NCBI RefSeq assembly: GCF_001439845.1
Contig: NZ_JYLO01000008.1
Location: 310,001-374,000 of the forward strand
DNA from: Pseudomonas lactis
Lineage (GTDB): Bacteria; Pseudomonadota; Gammaproteobacteria; Pseudomonadales; Pseudomonadaceae
Length of the DNA stretch: 64,000 nt
Direction of reading: 5' to 3'
This document shows, in pieces, positions 54,898 to 62,870 of this stretch. The translations under genes were made by a program, and so were the position numbers. The stretch's first letter is position 1. The number at the start of each line of letters is the position of its first letter. The notes beneath the pieces are model-generated. The model did no database searches. It was not told the origin of the DNA and saw only the letters and a list, made by a program, of their open reading frames with translations.

Positions 54898-55182
54898 ATG
54901 ACTCGCCAAAGCCTCAGCCAATTGCGTGTATCGCCGCTGCGCTTGCAGCAAGGCCTGTTTGCCAGCCTGGCCTTGATGGTCACGTTGATTGCTGGCCAGC
55001 AGTTGCAGCATTGGCAAGAGCGCGCGCAGCCAGCCCCGCAATTTGAACGTCCTGCCATGACCCAGACTCATTTTCGTTCCATTGGCAGCGCCAGCGCCGA
55101 TGTGACTGCCCCGCAATTGAGCCTGGTAGATCAGGGTTCTACCCTGGACGAACTACCGGCCCATGACCGTTGGGTGTTCTAG
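54898..55182 (+). CDS. Small single-pass membrane protein of unknown function
   Basis: The 94-residue product has one hydrophobic segment (GLFASLALMVTLIAGQQL, about 18-35) and a polar C-terminal part that probably faces the periplasm. I do not recognise a named family. GGGAG lies 10 bases before the ATG at 54898; an ATG at 54880 has no such signal. It is the first gene of a run with DUF1328 and ivy and is divergent from algB. Confidence 0.75.
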   Translation: MTRQSLSQLRVSPLRLQQGLFASLALMVTLIAGQQLQHWQERAQPAPQFERPAMTQTHFRSIGSASADVTAPQLSLVDQGSTLDELPAHDRWVF

Positions 55183-55259
55183 GCAAAAAACGTCGCTTGT
55201 GTTGAGCGGCTGCACGGCATCACCGCTGTTACCCCTATAGAAGCATAAGGAGAATCACC

Positions 55260-55424
55260 ATGTTGAGTTGGGCAATCACATTTCTGATCATCGCCATTGT
55301 GGCTGCAGTCCTGGGCTTCGGTGGTATCGCTGGCACCGCTACCGGCATCGCCAAGATCCTGTTTGTGGTCTTCCTGGTGATGTTCATCGCTTCGTTCTTC
55401 TTTGGTCGCAAAGGCCGAGGTTGA
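55260..55424 (+). CDS. DUF1328 (YtjA-like) small membrane protein
   Basis: The product has 54 residues and two membrane helices (WAITFLIIAIVAAVLGFGGI and AKILFVVFLVMFIASFFF) with a basic end (GRKGRG). This is the full family length. AAGGAGA precedes the ATG. It is two bases from the ivy start, so the genes are very likely co-translated. Its role is unknown; related genes are stress-induced. Confidence 0.88.
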   Translation: MLSWAITFLIIAIVAAVLGFGGIAGTATGIAKILFVVFLVMFIASFFFGRKGRG

Positions 55425-55426
55425 AT

Positions 55427-55894
55427 ATGGCCAACCTGCCTTTTAAAGCCCTTGCTGCCGCCCTGCTGTTGGGCGGTAGCGGCTTGGCCTTGGCCGCCAA
55501 TGACGGCCAATCCCGGGCTAACGAATTGCTCAGCGCGGATCCGCAGTACCGTGAAACCTGGCAAGACGTGGTGAAGAAAGAAGAGCGCCTGCCCGAGTGG
55601 GTGATGAACCTGTCGGGCACGGCCGAGCAAATGAATGCCGTTGAGGAAGATGGCGACAAGTACTTGGTCGGGCCGCTCTGCGAAACCGCAGATACCTGCC
55701 TGAACAAGCGCCTGATCGTTGCCTTCAGCCTCGACAAGGAAGATGCCTACGCCATGTTGGTGGAAGTCCCGGCCGGTTTGCCGGCGGACAAGTCCCCGAC
55801 GCGGCACGCCGATTACCGTTTTATCGGTAAGCCGGACGAGGGTATGCAAAAGCTGCTGATGGAGCAGCTCAAGAAAGATCCGAATTGGTACTAG
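55427..55894 (+). CDS. ivy: Ivy-type inhibitor of vertebrate (C-type) lysozyme
   Basis: These 155 residues begin with a signal peptide (to ALAA, about 24). The mature part shows the Ivy outline: a helix ending in LPEWVM, YLVGPLC, the Cys-bracketed loop CETADTC that corresponds to the lysozyme-blocking loop CKPHDC of E. coli Ivy, and RLIVAFSLDKEDAYAMLV. It protects peptidoglycan in the periplasm from lysozyme or from the cell's own lytic enzymes. P. aeruginosa has an ivy homologue in this place. Confidence 0.88.
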   Translation: MANLPFKALAAALLLGGSGLALAANDGQSRANELLSADPQYRETWQDVVKKEERLPEWVMNLSGTAEQMNAVEEDGDKYLVGPLCETADTCLNKRLIVAFSLDKEDAYAMLVEVPAGLPADKSPTRHADYRFIGKPDEGMQKLLMEQLKKDPNWY

Positions 55895-55921
55895 GTTCCG
55901 TCTGACGGAGCCGGCGTCCAT

Positions 55922-55951
55922 AGAAAGAAGCCCTTGTGCTTCTTTCTGTTT
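55922..55951 (+). terminator. Intrinsic terminator after ivy
   Basis: A 9-bp stem, AGAAAGAAG / CTTCTTTCT, with an 8-base loop and GTTT behind it. The stem is AT-rich, so moderate in strength. Confidence 0.7.
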
Positions 55952-56108
55952 GCATCGCTCCTTGAGTGATGCATGACCAGGGGGCCGGGTTGCTCTGATC
56001 GATCAGGATCGGCGTGACCTACGGGTACAGGGAGTACCTGCGCAAGGGCCGGGTCAGGCGAAAAGCTGCGACGCAAGTTCACAAGACCTCGAGCTTGCTG
56101 AACTTGCG
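55951..56108. other. Hairpin-rich gene-free region
   Basis: In the 712-base gap between ivy and gltP there is a cluster of perfect or near-perfect stems: 55951-55973 (10 bp, loop CTT), the palindrome CTGATCGATCAG at 55995-56006, 56022-56040 (7 bp, loop AGGGA), and 56072-56108 (CGCAAGTTC / GAACTTGCG with an inner CAAG/CTTG stem). No convincing ORF overlaps it. The rest of the gap, 56109-56391, holds nothing I can name. Confidence 0.5.
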
Positions 56109-56391
56109 GCGGGCTTATCGCTCTCATGCTCGCGTTTCATGCCGCCCATAGCCGCAGTTTTGCTTTTTGCCTCTGGCCAACCATTACCGGGTATGTCGGC
56201 GTGACCATCTATCGAGAATTTTTCATCCGCGCTATAGGATCTTTCTGGCGCTAGGTGATGGATTTCTCAGACATTTCTGCCAATCAATCGAAGTCGTCCA
56301 GTATCTCTGAGCGAGCCTGATTTGGCCGCTTAACGGCATATTCACCCGCTCGAATGGCGGATACGAACTGACCGTTTGGACAAATATTTTC

Positions 56392-56416
56392 AAAAAAAGC
56401 CATGCCGATTCGGCAT
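56392..56416 (-). terminator. Terminator-like hairpin on the minus strand upstream of gltP
   Basis: The minus strand reads ATGCCGAATCGGCAT then GGC and seven T. The palindrome ATGCCGA-T-TCGGCAT (56402-56416) could instead be an operator for gltP. Confidence 0.45.
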
Positions 56417-56606
56417 AGGGTAGGCGTTTACGGCATTAGACGCCGCTCCCTTGCATGGGAATAGTTGCGCCTTTTTTCGCCTGCCAGTAAGCCATTTCGG
56501 CCACGCTGCGGTGACCTTCCATGGAGGCAGATGCACACACTTTTTCGCTCTCGAGCGTTGCAGCTGGCGCATTTGCCGTAAGTCCACTTGAAGCAAGGGT
56601 AATGAC

Positions 56607-57938
56607 ATGAAGAAGGCAAAGCTAAGCCTCGCCTGGCAGATCCTCATCGGTTTGGTACTGGGTATTGCAATCGGTGCAGTGCTCAACCATTTCAGTGCTG
56701 AAAAGGCCTGGTGGATCAGCAATGTGTTGCAGCCAGCGGGCGATATCTTTATCCGCTTGATCAAGATGATCGTGATCCCGATTGTGATTTCTTCGCTGAT
56801 CGTCGGTATTGCCGGTGTCGGCGACGCGAAAAAGCTCGGTCGTATCGGCGTCAAAACCATTCTTTACTTCGAAATCGTCACCACCATCGCCATCGTGGTG
56901 GGCCTGTTGCTCGCCAACCTGTTCCACCCAGGCGCTGGCATCGACATGAGTACCCTGGGTACCGTCGATATCTCCAAGTACCAGGCGACTGCTGCCGAAG
57001 TGCAGCATGAACATGCGTTCATCGAGACCATTCTTAACTTGATCCCTTCGAACATCTTCGCCGCTGTTGCCCGTGGCGAGATGCTGCCGATCATCTTCTT
57101 CTCGGTGCTGTTTGGCCTGGGGCTGTCGAGCCTCAAGCCTGAGCTGCGCGAGCCGCTGGTGACTATGTTCCAGGGCGTGTCCGAGAGCATGTTCAAAGTC
57201 ACCCACATGATCATGAAGTACGCCCCTATCGGTGTATTCGCGCTGATCGCGGTGACGGTCGCCAACTTCGGCTTCGCCTCGCTGCTGCCACTGGCCAAGC
57301 TGGTGATCCTGGTTTACGTCGCGATCCTGTTCTTCGCCTTCGCGGTACTGGGTTTGATCGCACGCCTGTTCGGCTTCTCGATCCTCAAGCTGATCCGCAT
57401 CTTCAAGGATGAGTTGGTATTGGCTTACTCCACCGCCAGCTCCGAAACCGTGCTGCCGCGTGTGATCGAAAAGATGGAAGCCTACGGCGCGCCGAAAGCG
57501 ATCTGCAGCTTCGTGGTGCCGACCGGTTATTCGTTCAACCTCGACGGTTCGACCCTGTACCAGAGCATCGCGGCCATCTTCATTGCCCAGCTGTATGGCA
57601 TCGACCTGTCGATCGGTCAGCAACTGATGCTGGTACTGACCCTGATGGTGACCTCCAAAGGTATCGCCGGCGTGCCGGGCGTGTCCTTCGTGGTGCTGTT
57701 GGCGACGCTGGGCAGCGTGGGCATCCCGCTGGAAGGCTTGGCGTTTATCGCCGGTGTCGACCGTGTGATGGACATGGCGCGTACCGCCCTGAACGTGATC
57801 GGCAACGCCTTGGCCGTACTGGTTATCTCCCGTTGGGAAGGCATGTACGACGATGCCAAGGGCGAGCGCTACTGGAATTCCCTGCCGCACTGGCGCAGCA
57901 AGGAAGCCCTGCCTACGGCACAAGCCACCCGTAGCTGA
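56607..57938 (+). CDS. gltP: Glutamate/dicarboxylate:cation symporter
   Basis: This 443-residue member of the DAACS family (GltP/DctA) imports glutamate or aspartate with protons or sodium. The eight helices and two re-entrant loops are visible. The signature regions are the serine-rich stretch STASSETVLPRVIE, FVVPTGYSFNLDGST and the C-terminal ALNVIGNALAVLV. AAGG lies before the ATG. A strong terminator follows. The exact substrate (glutamate or C4-dicarboxylate) is inferred from synteny. Confidence 0.92.
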   Translation: MKKAKLSLAWQILIGLVLGIAIGAVLNHFSAEKAWWISNVLQPAGDIFIRLIKMIVIPIVISSLIVGIAGVGDAKKLGRIGVKTILYFEIVTTIAIVVGLLLANLFHPGAGIDMSTLGTVDISKYQATAAEVQHEHAFIETILNLIPSNIFAAVARGEMLPIIFFSVLFGLGLSSLKPELREPLVTMFQGVSESMFKVTHMIMKYAPIGVFALIAVTVANFGFASLLPLAKLVILVYVAILFFAFAVLGLIARLFGFSILKLIRIFKDELVLAYSTASSETVLPRVIEKMEAYGAPKAICSFVVPTGYSFNLDGSTLYQSIAAIFIAQLYGIDLSIGQQLMLVLTLMVTSKGIAGVPGVSFVVLLATLGSVGIPLEGLAFIAGVDRVMDMARTALNVIGNALAVLVISRWEGMYDDAKGERYWNSLPHWRSKEALPTAQATRS

Positions 57939-57955
57939 TTACCAATTGATCGAAA

Positions 57956-57990
57956 ACAAACCCCGGAGAATTCCGGGGTTTGTCGTTTCT
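57956..57990 (+). terminator. Intrinsic terminator after gltP
   Basis: A 12-bp perfect stem, ACAAACCCCGGA / TCCGGGGTTTGT, with loop GAAT, then CGTTT. Confidence 0.85.
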
Positions 57991-58035
57991 GCCAGCCCCG
58001 TTATCATTCGCCCCATCTTTCGGGGGACTTATCTG

Positions 58036-59265
58036 ATGCTCAATGGCCTGTGGCTTGGCTTCTTTGTCGTGGCAATGGTGTCAGCACTGGCGCAATGGCT
58101 GGTGGGCGGTAACGCCTTGATCTTCGCGGCGATGGTCGAAAGCATTTTCGCCATGGCCAAATTGTCGGTGGAAGTCATGGTGCTGCTGTTCGGTACCCTG
58201 ACGTTATGGCTGGGTTTTCTGCGGATCGCCGAAAAAGCCGGGATCGTCGATTGGCTGGCCAAGGCCCTGGGCCCGCTGTTTCGCCGCCTGATGCCGGAAG
58301 TGCCTGCCGGGCACCCCGCGATTGGTTTGATCACCCTCAACTTTGCCGCCAACGGCCTGGGCCTGGACAACGCTGCCACGCCCATCGGTCTGAAAGCCAT
58401 GAAGGCGCTGCAAGAGCTCAACCCCATCCCCAATACGGCGACCAACGCTCAGATCCTGTTCCTGGTGCTCAACGCCTCCTCGCTGACGCTATTGCCGGTG
58501 ACTATCTTCATGTACCGCGCTCAGCAAGGCGCTGCGGACCCGACGCTGGTGTTCCTGCCGATCCTGTTGGCCACCAGTGCGTCGACGCTGGTAGGCCTGC
58601 TGTCGGTGGCAGTCATGCAGCGCCTGCGGCTGTGGGACCCGGTGGTGCTGGCCTATCTGGTCCCCGGCGCGTTGATACTGGGTGGCTTCATGGCGCTGCT
58701 GGCGACCTTGTCCGCCACGGCGCTGGCCGGTTTGTCGTCGATCTTGGGCAACCTCACACTGTTTGGCTTGATCATGCTGTTCCTGGTGATCGGCGCGTTG
58801 CGCAAGGTCAAGGTGTACGAGGCCTTTGTGGAAGGCGCCAAGGAAGGCTTCGACGTAGCCAAGAACCTGTTGCCCTATCTGGTGGCGATGCTGTGCGCGG
58901 TTGGCGTGTTGCGTGCCTCGGGGGCCTTGGAGTTCGGCCTTGAGGGGATTCGCGATGTGGTGGCCTGGACGGGCCTGGATACGCGCTTTGTCGACGCGCT
59001 GCCGACCGCGATGGTCAAGCCGTTCTCCGGCAGCGCGGCGCGGGCGATGCTGATCGAGACCATGCAGACCCAGGGTGTGGATAGTTTTCCGGCGTTGGTG
59101 GCGGCGACGATACAGGGCAGTACGGAAACCACGTTTTATGTGTTGGCCGTGTACTTCGGCTCGGTAGGCATCCAGCGGGCGCGGCATGCCGTGGGTTGTG
59201 CGTTGCTTGCGGAGTTTGCGGGTGTAGTGGCGGCTATTTCGGTGTGCTACTGGTTCTTCGGTTGA
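58036..59265 (+). CDS. SpmA/SpmB-type nucleoside-recognition (Gate) domain membrane protein
   Basis: These 409 residues hold two Gate domains in tandem, corresponding to separate SpmA and SpmB in spore formers. The first contains GLITLNFAANGLGLDNAATPIGLKAM-type sequence, and the second MVKPFSGSAARAM and ATIQGSTETTFYVLAVYFGS. There are about ten membrane helices. Transport of nucleosides or small solutes is suggested by the domain name only. The ATG at 58036 has GGGGGA upstream. Confidence 0.88.
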   Translation: MLNGLWLGFFVVAMVSALAQWLVGGNALIFAAMVESIFAMAKLSVEVMVLLFGTLTLWLGFLRIAEKAGIVDWLAKALGPLFRRLMPEVPAGHPAIGLITLNFAANGLGLDNAATPIGLKAMKALQELNPIPNTATNAQILFLVLNASSLTLLPVTIFMYRAQQGAADPTLVFLPILLATSASTLVGLLSVAVMQRLRLWDPVVLAYLVPGALILGGFMALLATLSATALAGLSSILGNLTLFGLIMLFLVIGALRKVKVYEAFVEGAKEGFDVAKNLLPYLVAMLCAVGVLRASGALEFGLEGIRDVVAWTGLDTRFVDALPTAMVKPFSGSAARAMLIETMQTQGVDSFPALVAATIQGSTETTFYVLAVYFGSVGIQRARHAVGCALLAEFAGVVAAISVCYWFFG

Positions 59266-59278
59266 GCATGAGCCGCAC

Positions 59279-59310
59279 CCTGTAGGAGCGAGCAAGCTCG
59301 CTCCTACAGG
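59279..59310. repeat. Minimal perfect REP hairpin
   Basis: Arms CCTGTAGGAGCGAGC and GCTCGCTCCTACAGG pair perfectly over 15 bp with a loop of two bases. It lies between convergent genes and probably stops both. Confidence 0.9.
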
Positions 59311-59319
59311 GCGGTGGAA

Positions 59320-59931
59320 TCATCGTTTCGGCGCAGTATTACCCTGTTGCACCACCCAATCCACCACCTGCTTATTCAACTGATCCCCGGCCTGGCCAAA
59401 AGCAGCCACCACCGCCGGCACCTTGGCGTCATTCACCGGCTGCCTCACTTCAAACCGACGGCTGGCGATAATCCTTTGATCACGCCCACGCACCAATCGC
59501 GCGTCGAGACGAATCACCACCTCCACTGCCGTGCCCCGATACTCGCTCTGAAACGCCTGCAACTGCCCGCCCAGCTCATAGTCGGCTTGCAGGTTGGTCT
59601 CGTCGGTACTCAACAATGTCACGCGCCCGTCGCGCTGGAAGCCATCCAGCAGGCGATTACGCAGCAACACCGGCGCCGGGTCGCTCCAGCGCGAGTTCGC
59701 GTAATTGCTGATCAGGTTCCCGTCAGGCACCACGGCGATGCGCGGGCTGTCGAGAAACTCGCTGGTCTGCGGCTTGGTCACGCGCAGCGACCAACTCACC
59801 GGCGTGCCTTGGCTGGCCGGTTGGGCGGACGCCAGCCGGTACACGTCCGACGGGTCCGGCTTGGGCAGGATCGAGCAGGCGCTGACCAGTGCCAGGGCCA
59901 TAGGGACGATCATGTGGTAAGCACGCTTCAT
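59320..59931 (-). CDS. ABC-type transport auxiliary lipoprotein (PqiC-like)
   Basis: This 203-residue lipoprotein (lipobox VSAC, Cys19) has an ABC_trans_aux domain: SDVYRLASAQP near the start, RIAVVPDGNLISNYANSRW, RLLDGFQ, and ARLVRGRDQRIIASRRF. In the Pqi system such a protein sits in the outer membrane and receives the MCE channel. It is the last gene of the operon, overlapping the MCE gene by four bases. Confidence 0.88.
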   Translation of the reverse strand: MKRAYHMIVPMALALVSACSILPKPDPSDVYRLASAQPASQGTPVSWSLRVTKPQTSEFLDSPRIAVVPDGNLISNYANSRWSDPAPVLLRNRLLDGFQRDGRVTLLSTDETNLQADYELGGQLQAFQSEYRGTAVEVVIRLDARLVRGRDQRIIASRRFEVRQPVNDAKVPAVVAAFGQAGDQLNKQVVDWVVQQGNTAPKR

Positions 59932-60866
59932 GGCGTGAACTCCTTGTTCTTGTCGCTGCCCAGCAGGTAACCACTGGGGTTGGCTTCCAGGCGGCGAGAG
60001 ATGGCGCGCAGCGAGCCGAGGGTTTCACGCAGCTCGCGCACGGCTGGTGCCAGTTCGTTGAGGCCCTGCATGCCACTGTTTACCGAGTCCTGGTTATTGG
60101 TCAGCAAGGTATTGATGGTGGCGGTGCTTTGCTTCAGGGATTTCATCGCCTGCTCGGCGCTGCCGAAGGCTTGCTTGCCTTGTTCGCTGAGCAAGCCATT
60201 GGCGCTGCGCATCAGCACGGTGGTTTGCTCCAGCGCCGCGCCCGCCTGTTTGCTCACCTGCATCAATTGCTGCATCACCACCTTGATGTCGCCGCGTTGC
60301 TCGGCAATGGCGCCGGTAGTTTGTTGCAGGTTGTCCAGGGTGTTGCTCAGGCGTTCGACGTTTTCCCGCGAGAACAGGTGGTTGGCGTTGTGCAGCAGCA
60401 GGTTGACGCTGGTCATCAGGTCGTTGCTGTTATTGAGCAGGCGCGCGATGGGCGATGGCGATGCGATGATTTCCGGCAGGTTGCCGTCCTTGCCCTTGAG
60501 TTCCGGGCTCTGTGGGGTGCCGCCACTGAGCTGGATGATCGAGGTGCCGGTGATGCCGGTCAGGGCCAGTTTGGCCTGGGTGTCTTCCTTGATCGGCGTT
60601 TGCCCGGCCAGGCGAATGCGAGCCAGGACGCGGCGCGGGTCTTTGGGGTCCAGGCGCAGGCTGATCACGTCGCCCACCTTGATGCCGCTGTACTGCACCG
60701 CACTGCCCTGGGACAGGCCGCTGACCGCCTCGTTGAAGATCACTTCGTAATCCTGGAAGGCGGTATCGACGCTGGACTTGGCCAGCCACAGGCCAAACAG
60801 CATCGCGCCGACCACCACAATTACGCTGAACAGTCCGATCATCACATGATGGGCTCGGGTTTCCAT
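59928..60866 (-). CDS. MCE-domain periplasmic protein (MlaD-like)
   Basis: The product has 312 residues: an N-terminal membrane anchor (MIGLFSVIVVVGAMLFGLWL), an MCE domain (about 40-120; GLSQGSAVQYSGIKVGDV, GTSIIQLSGG), then a long helical tail (about 150-290) that may form a needle through the hexamer. This layout is longer than E. coli MlaD, close to the LetB/PqiB and Mce1 idea of a tunnel for lipids. Confidence 0.92.
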   Translation of the reverse strand: METRAHHVMIGLFSVIVVVGAMLFGLWLAKSSVDTAFQDYEVIFNEAVSGLSQGSAVQYSGIKVGDVISLRLDPKDPRRVLARIRLAGQTPIKEDTQAKLALTGITGTSIIQLSGGTPQSPELKGKDGNLPEIIASPSPIARLLNNSNDLMTSVNLLLHNANHLFSRENVERLSNTLDNLQQTTGAIAEQRGDIKVVMQQLMQVSKQAGAALEQTTVLMRSANGLLSEQGKQAFGSAEQAMKSLKQSTATINTLLTNNQDSVNSGMQGLNELAPAVRELRETLGSLRAISRRLEANPSGYLLGSDKNKEFTP

Positions 60867-60867
60867 G

Positions 60868-61671
60868 TCATACCTCGTTGAGCGATTGAGCGGCATCCAA
60901 TGCCGCGCGGCCCCGGGGGCCGTGGAAATATTCGTGAATCCAGGCGTCGTTCGTTTCCGACACGACATCGATGGCGTCGGCCACCAGCACTTTCTTCTGC
61001 GCCAGCACCGCCACACGGTCGGTGATGGTGTACAGCGTGTCGAGGTCGTGGGTGACCAAAAACACACTCAAGCCCAACGCATCGCGCAGGGTGAGGATCA
61101 GTTGGTCGAATTGCGCCGCGCCAATCGGGTCGAGACCGGCGGTGGGTTCGTCCAGGAACAGGATGTCCGGGTCCAAGGCCAGTGCGCGGGCCAGGGCTGC
61201 ACGCTTGATCATGCCGCCGGATAACGAGGCCGGGTATTTATCGGCCGCCGACAGCGGCAACCCTGCCAGGGCCAGCTTCACCGCCGCCAAGTGCTCGGCA
61301 TCGGCGCGGCTGAGGCCGGCGTGCTCGATCAAGGGCAGGGCCACGTTTTCGGTCACCGTCAGCGAGGAAAACAGAGCGCCCTTCTGGAACAGCACGCCAA
61401 AGCGGCGCTCCACCAGCGAGCGTTCATGTTCGGGCAGGCTCGGCAGGTTTTTGCCGAACACCCGTACTTCGCCTTCGCTGGGGCGACGCAGGCCAACGAT
61501 GCTGCGCAACAACACGGATTTACCGCTGCCAGAGCCGCCCACCACCGCCAGGATCTCGCCCTTGTACAAATCCAGGTCGAGGTTCTCGTGCACGCTTTGG
61601 CTGCCAAAACGGTTGCACAGGCCACGCACTTCAATCACCGCCTCAGTGGGCGCACGGTGTAGACGACTCAC
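60868..61671 (-). CDS. ABC transporter ATPase (MlaF-like)
   Basis: The 267-residue ATPase has Walker A GGSGSGKSV, signature YPASLSGGMIKRAALARALA, Walker B ILFLDEPTAGLDPIGA, and the switch His in LVTHDLDTL. SGGM followed by a basic residue is the MlaF/Mkl subclass. It overlaps the permease gene end by four bases and precedes the MCE gene by one. Confidence 0.94.
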   Translation of the reverse strand: MSRLHRAPTEAVIEVRGLCNRFGSQSVHENLDLDLYKGEILAVVGGSGSGKSVLLRSIVGLRRPSEGEVRVFGKNLPSLPEHERSLVERRFGVLFQKGALFSSLTVTENVALPLIEHAGLSRADAEHLAAVKLALAGLPLSAADKYPASLSGGMIKRAALARALALDPDILFLDEPTAGLDPIGAAQFDQLILTLRDALGLSVFLVTHDLDTLYTITDRVAVLAQKKVLVADAIDVVSETNDAWIHEYFHGPRGRAALDAAQSLNEV

Positions 61672-62816
61672 CAGCCCATCTCCATGAAAAACATTGCCGC
61701 GACCGCATCCAGCACGATCACCACAAAGATCGATTGCACCACGCTCGACGTGGTGTGCGCGCCGACTGACTCGGCACTGCCGCTGACTTTAAAACCTTCC
61801 AGGCAGCCAATGGCCGCGATCAAAAAGGCAAAGATCGGTGCCTTCACCATGCCCACCAGAAAGTGTTGCACGCCAATGTCCGATTGCAGCAGCGAAAGAA
61901 ACATCGCCGGCGAAATATCCAGGGCCACCGCACACACCACACCACCGCCGACGATCCCCGAGAGCATCGCCAGGAACGTCAGCATCGGCAACGCCACCAG
62001 CAGCGCCAGCACGCGGGGTAATACCAACAGCTCCATAGGGTCCAGGCCCAGGGTGCGGATGGCGTCGATTTCTTCGTTGGCTTTCATGGAGCCGAGTTGC
62101 GCGGTGAATGCACTGGCGGTACGGCCGGCGATGAGGATTGCGGTGAGCAACACGCCGAATTCGCGCAGGAAGGAGAAGGCCACCAGGTCCACGGTAAAGA
62201 TCGTCGCGCCGAAGCTCTTGAGCACGGTGGCGCCAAGGAAGGCCACGACGGCGCCCACCAGAAAGGTCAACAGCGCAACGATAGGCGCCGCATCCAGGCC
62301 GGTCTGTTCGATGTGGGCGACCATGGGCGTCAGGCGCCAGCGTTTGGGCCGCCAAATGCCGCGGGCGAAGGTTTCGAGGATCAGGCCGATAAAGCCCAAA
62401 AGCTTCATTGCGTCTTGCCAGACCGTGTCTACTGCGCGACCGATACGGGCCAGCACTTGAATGCCGGCGGCCTCTTCTGGCTCTTTGATCGGTACGCAAA
62501 AGTCATTCAGGGAGCGGTAGACGGTCTTGAGCAGTGCCCGGTCGGCGGCTGCCAGGGTGCAATCGGTCTGTTCGGCAGAGTGTTCGATGCGCGCAGGGCC
62601 CAGCAACTCCACCAGCAGCGAGGCGCCGGCTGTATCCAGCGCACCGAGGCCGTTGAGGTCAATGCGGGCGCCGGCGTCGTATTGGCCGTCGAGTGTGGCC
62701 GACAGCTTTTTCAGGTTGGCGTAGTGGGCCAGCGTCCAGTCGCCGGTAATCCGTAGCGAAGGCGGGGTGCTGGACGTATCAAGATGGGCCGCGCCGGCCG
62801 TCGTGCGAGTGGTCAT
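61668..62816 (-). CDS. MlaE-type permease with fused N-terminal STAS domain
   Basis: These 382 residues combine an N-terminal STAS-like domain (about 15-110: SLRITGDWTLAHYANLKKL, IDLNGLGALDTAGASLLVEL) with an MlaE permease (about 125-382: SMKANEEIDAIRTLGLDPME, the coupling helix). In E. coli the STAS function is a separate protein, MlaB. The ATG at 62816 has GGAG upstream; a GTG at 62843 would add nine residues. It is the first gene of the operon. Confidence 0.9.
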   Translation of the reverse strand: MTTRTTAGAAHLDTSSTPPSLRITGDWTLAHYANLKKLSATLDGQYDAGARIDLNGLGALDTAGASLLVELLGPARIEHSAEQTDCTLAAADRALLKTVYRSLNDFCVPIKEPEEAAGIQVLARIGRAVDTVWQDAMKLLGFIGLILETFARGIWRPKRWRLTPMVAHIEQTGLDAAPIVALLTFLVGAVVAFLGATVLKSFGATIFTVDLVAFSFLREFGVLLTAILIAGRTASAFTAQLGSMKANEEIDAIRTLGLDPMELLVLPRVLALLVALPMLTFLAMLSGIVGGGVVCAVALDISPAMFLSLLQSDIGVQHFLVGMVKAPIFAFLIAAIGCLEGFKVSGSAESVGAHTTSSVVQSIFVVIVLDAVAAMFFMEMGW

Positions 62817-62870
62817 AAGCTCCGAGCTTGTTTGGCTATCCACAATTGCTACGTAATAGCACGATCCGGC

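Noticed and set aside
56022..56040. An RsmX/Y/Z-type RNA, from the AGGGA loop on a stem
   Set aside because: Only one such loop is present; RsmA-titrating RNAs carry several GGA loops and lie at other loci.
56058..56090. An AlgU promoter on the minus strand (GAACTT-N16-CCTGA)
   Set aside because: No gene lies downstream on that strand before algB, and the GAACTT is part of the long stem at 56072-56108.
55891..56127. A 78-codon minus-strand ORF downstream of ivy
   Set aside because: It crosses the ivy terminator and several hairpins, has no ribosome site and resembles no protein I know.
56321..56340. A sigma-54 promoter for gltP (GG-N10-GC)
   Set aside because: Apart from GG and GC the sequence fits poorly, and the distance to gltP is about 270 bases.
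56622..57923. A 433-codon minus-strand frame opposite gltP
   Set aside because: It mirrors the symporter gene exactly, is rich in His, Asp and Gln, and has no ribosome site.
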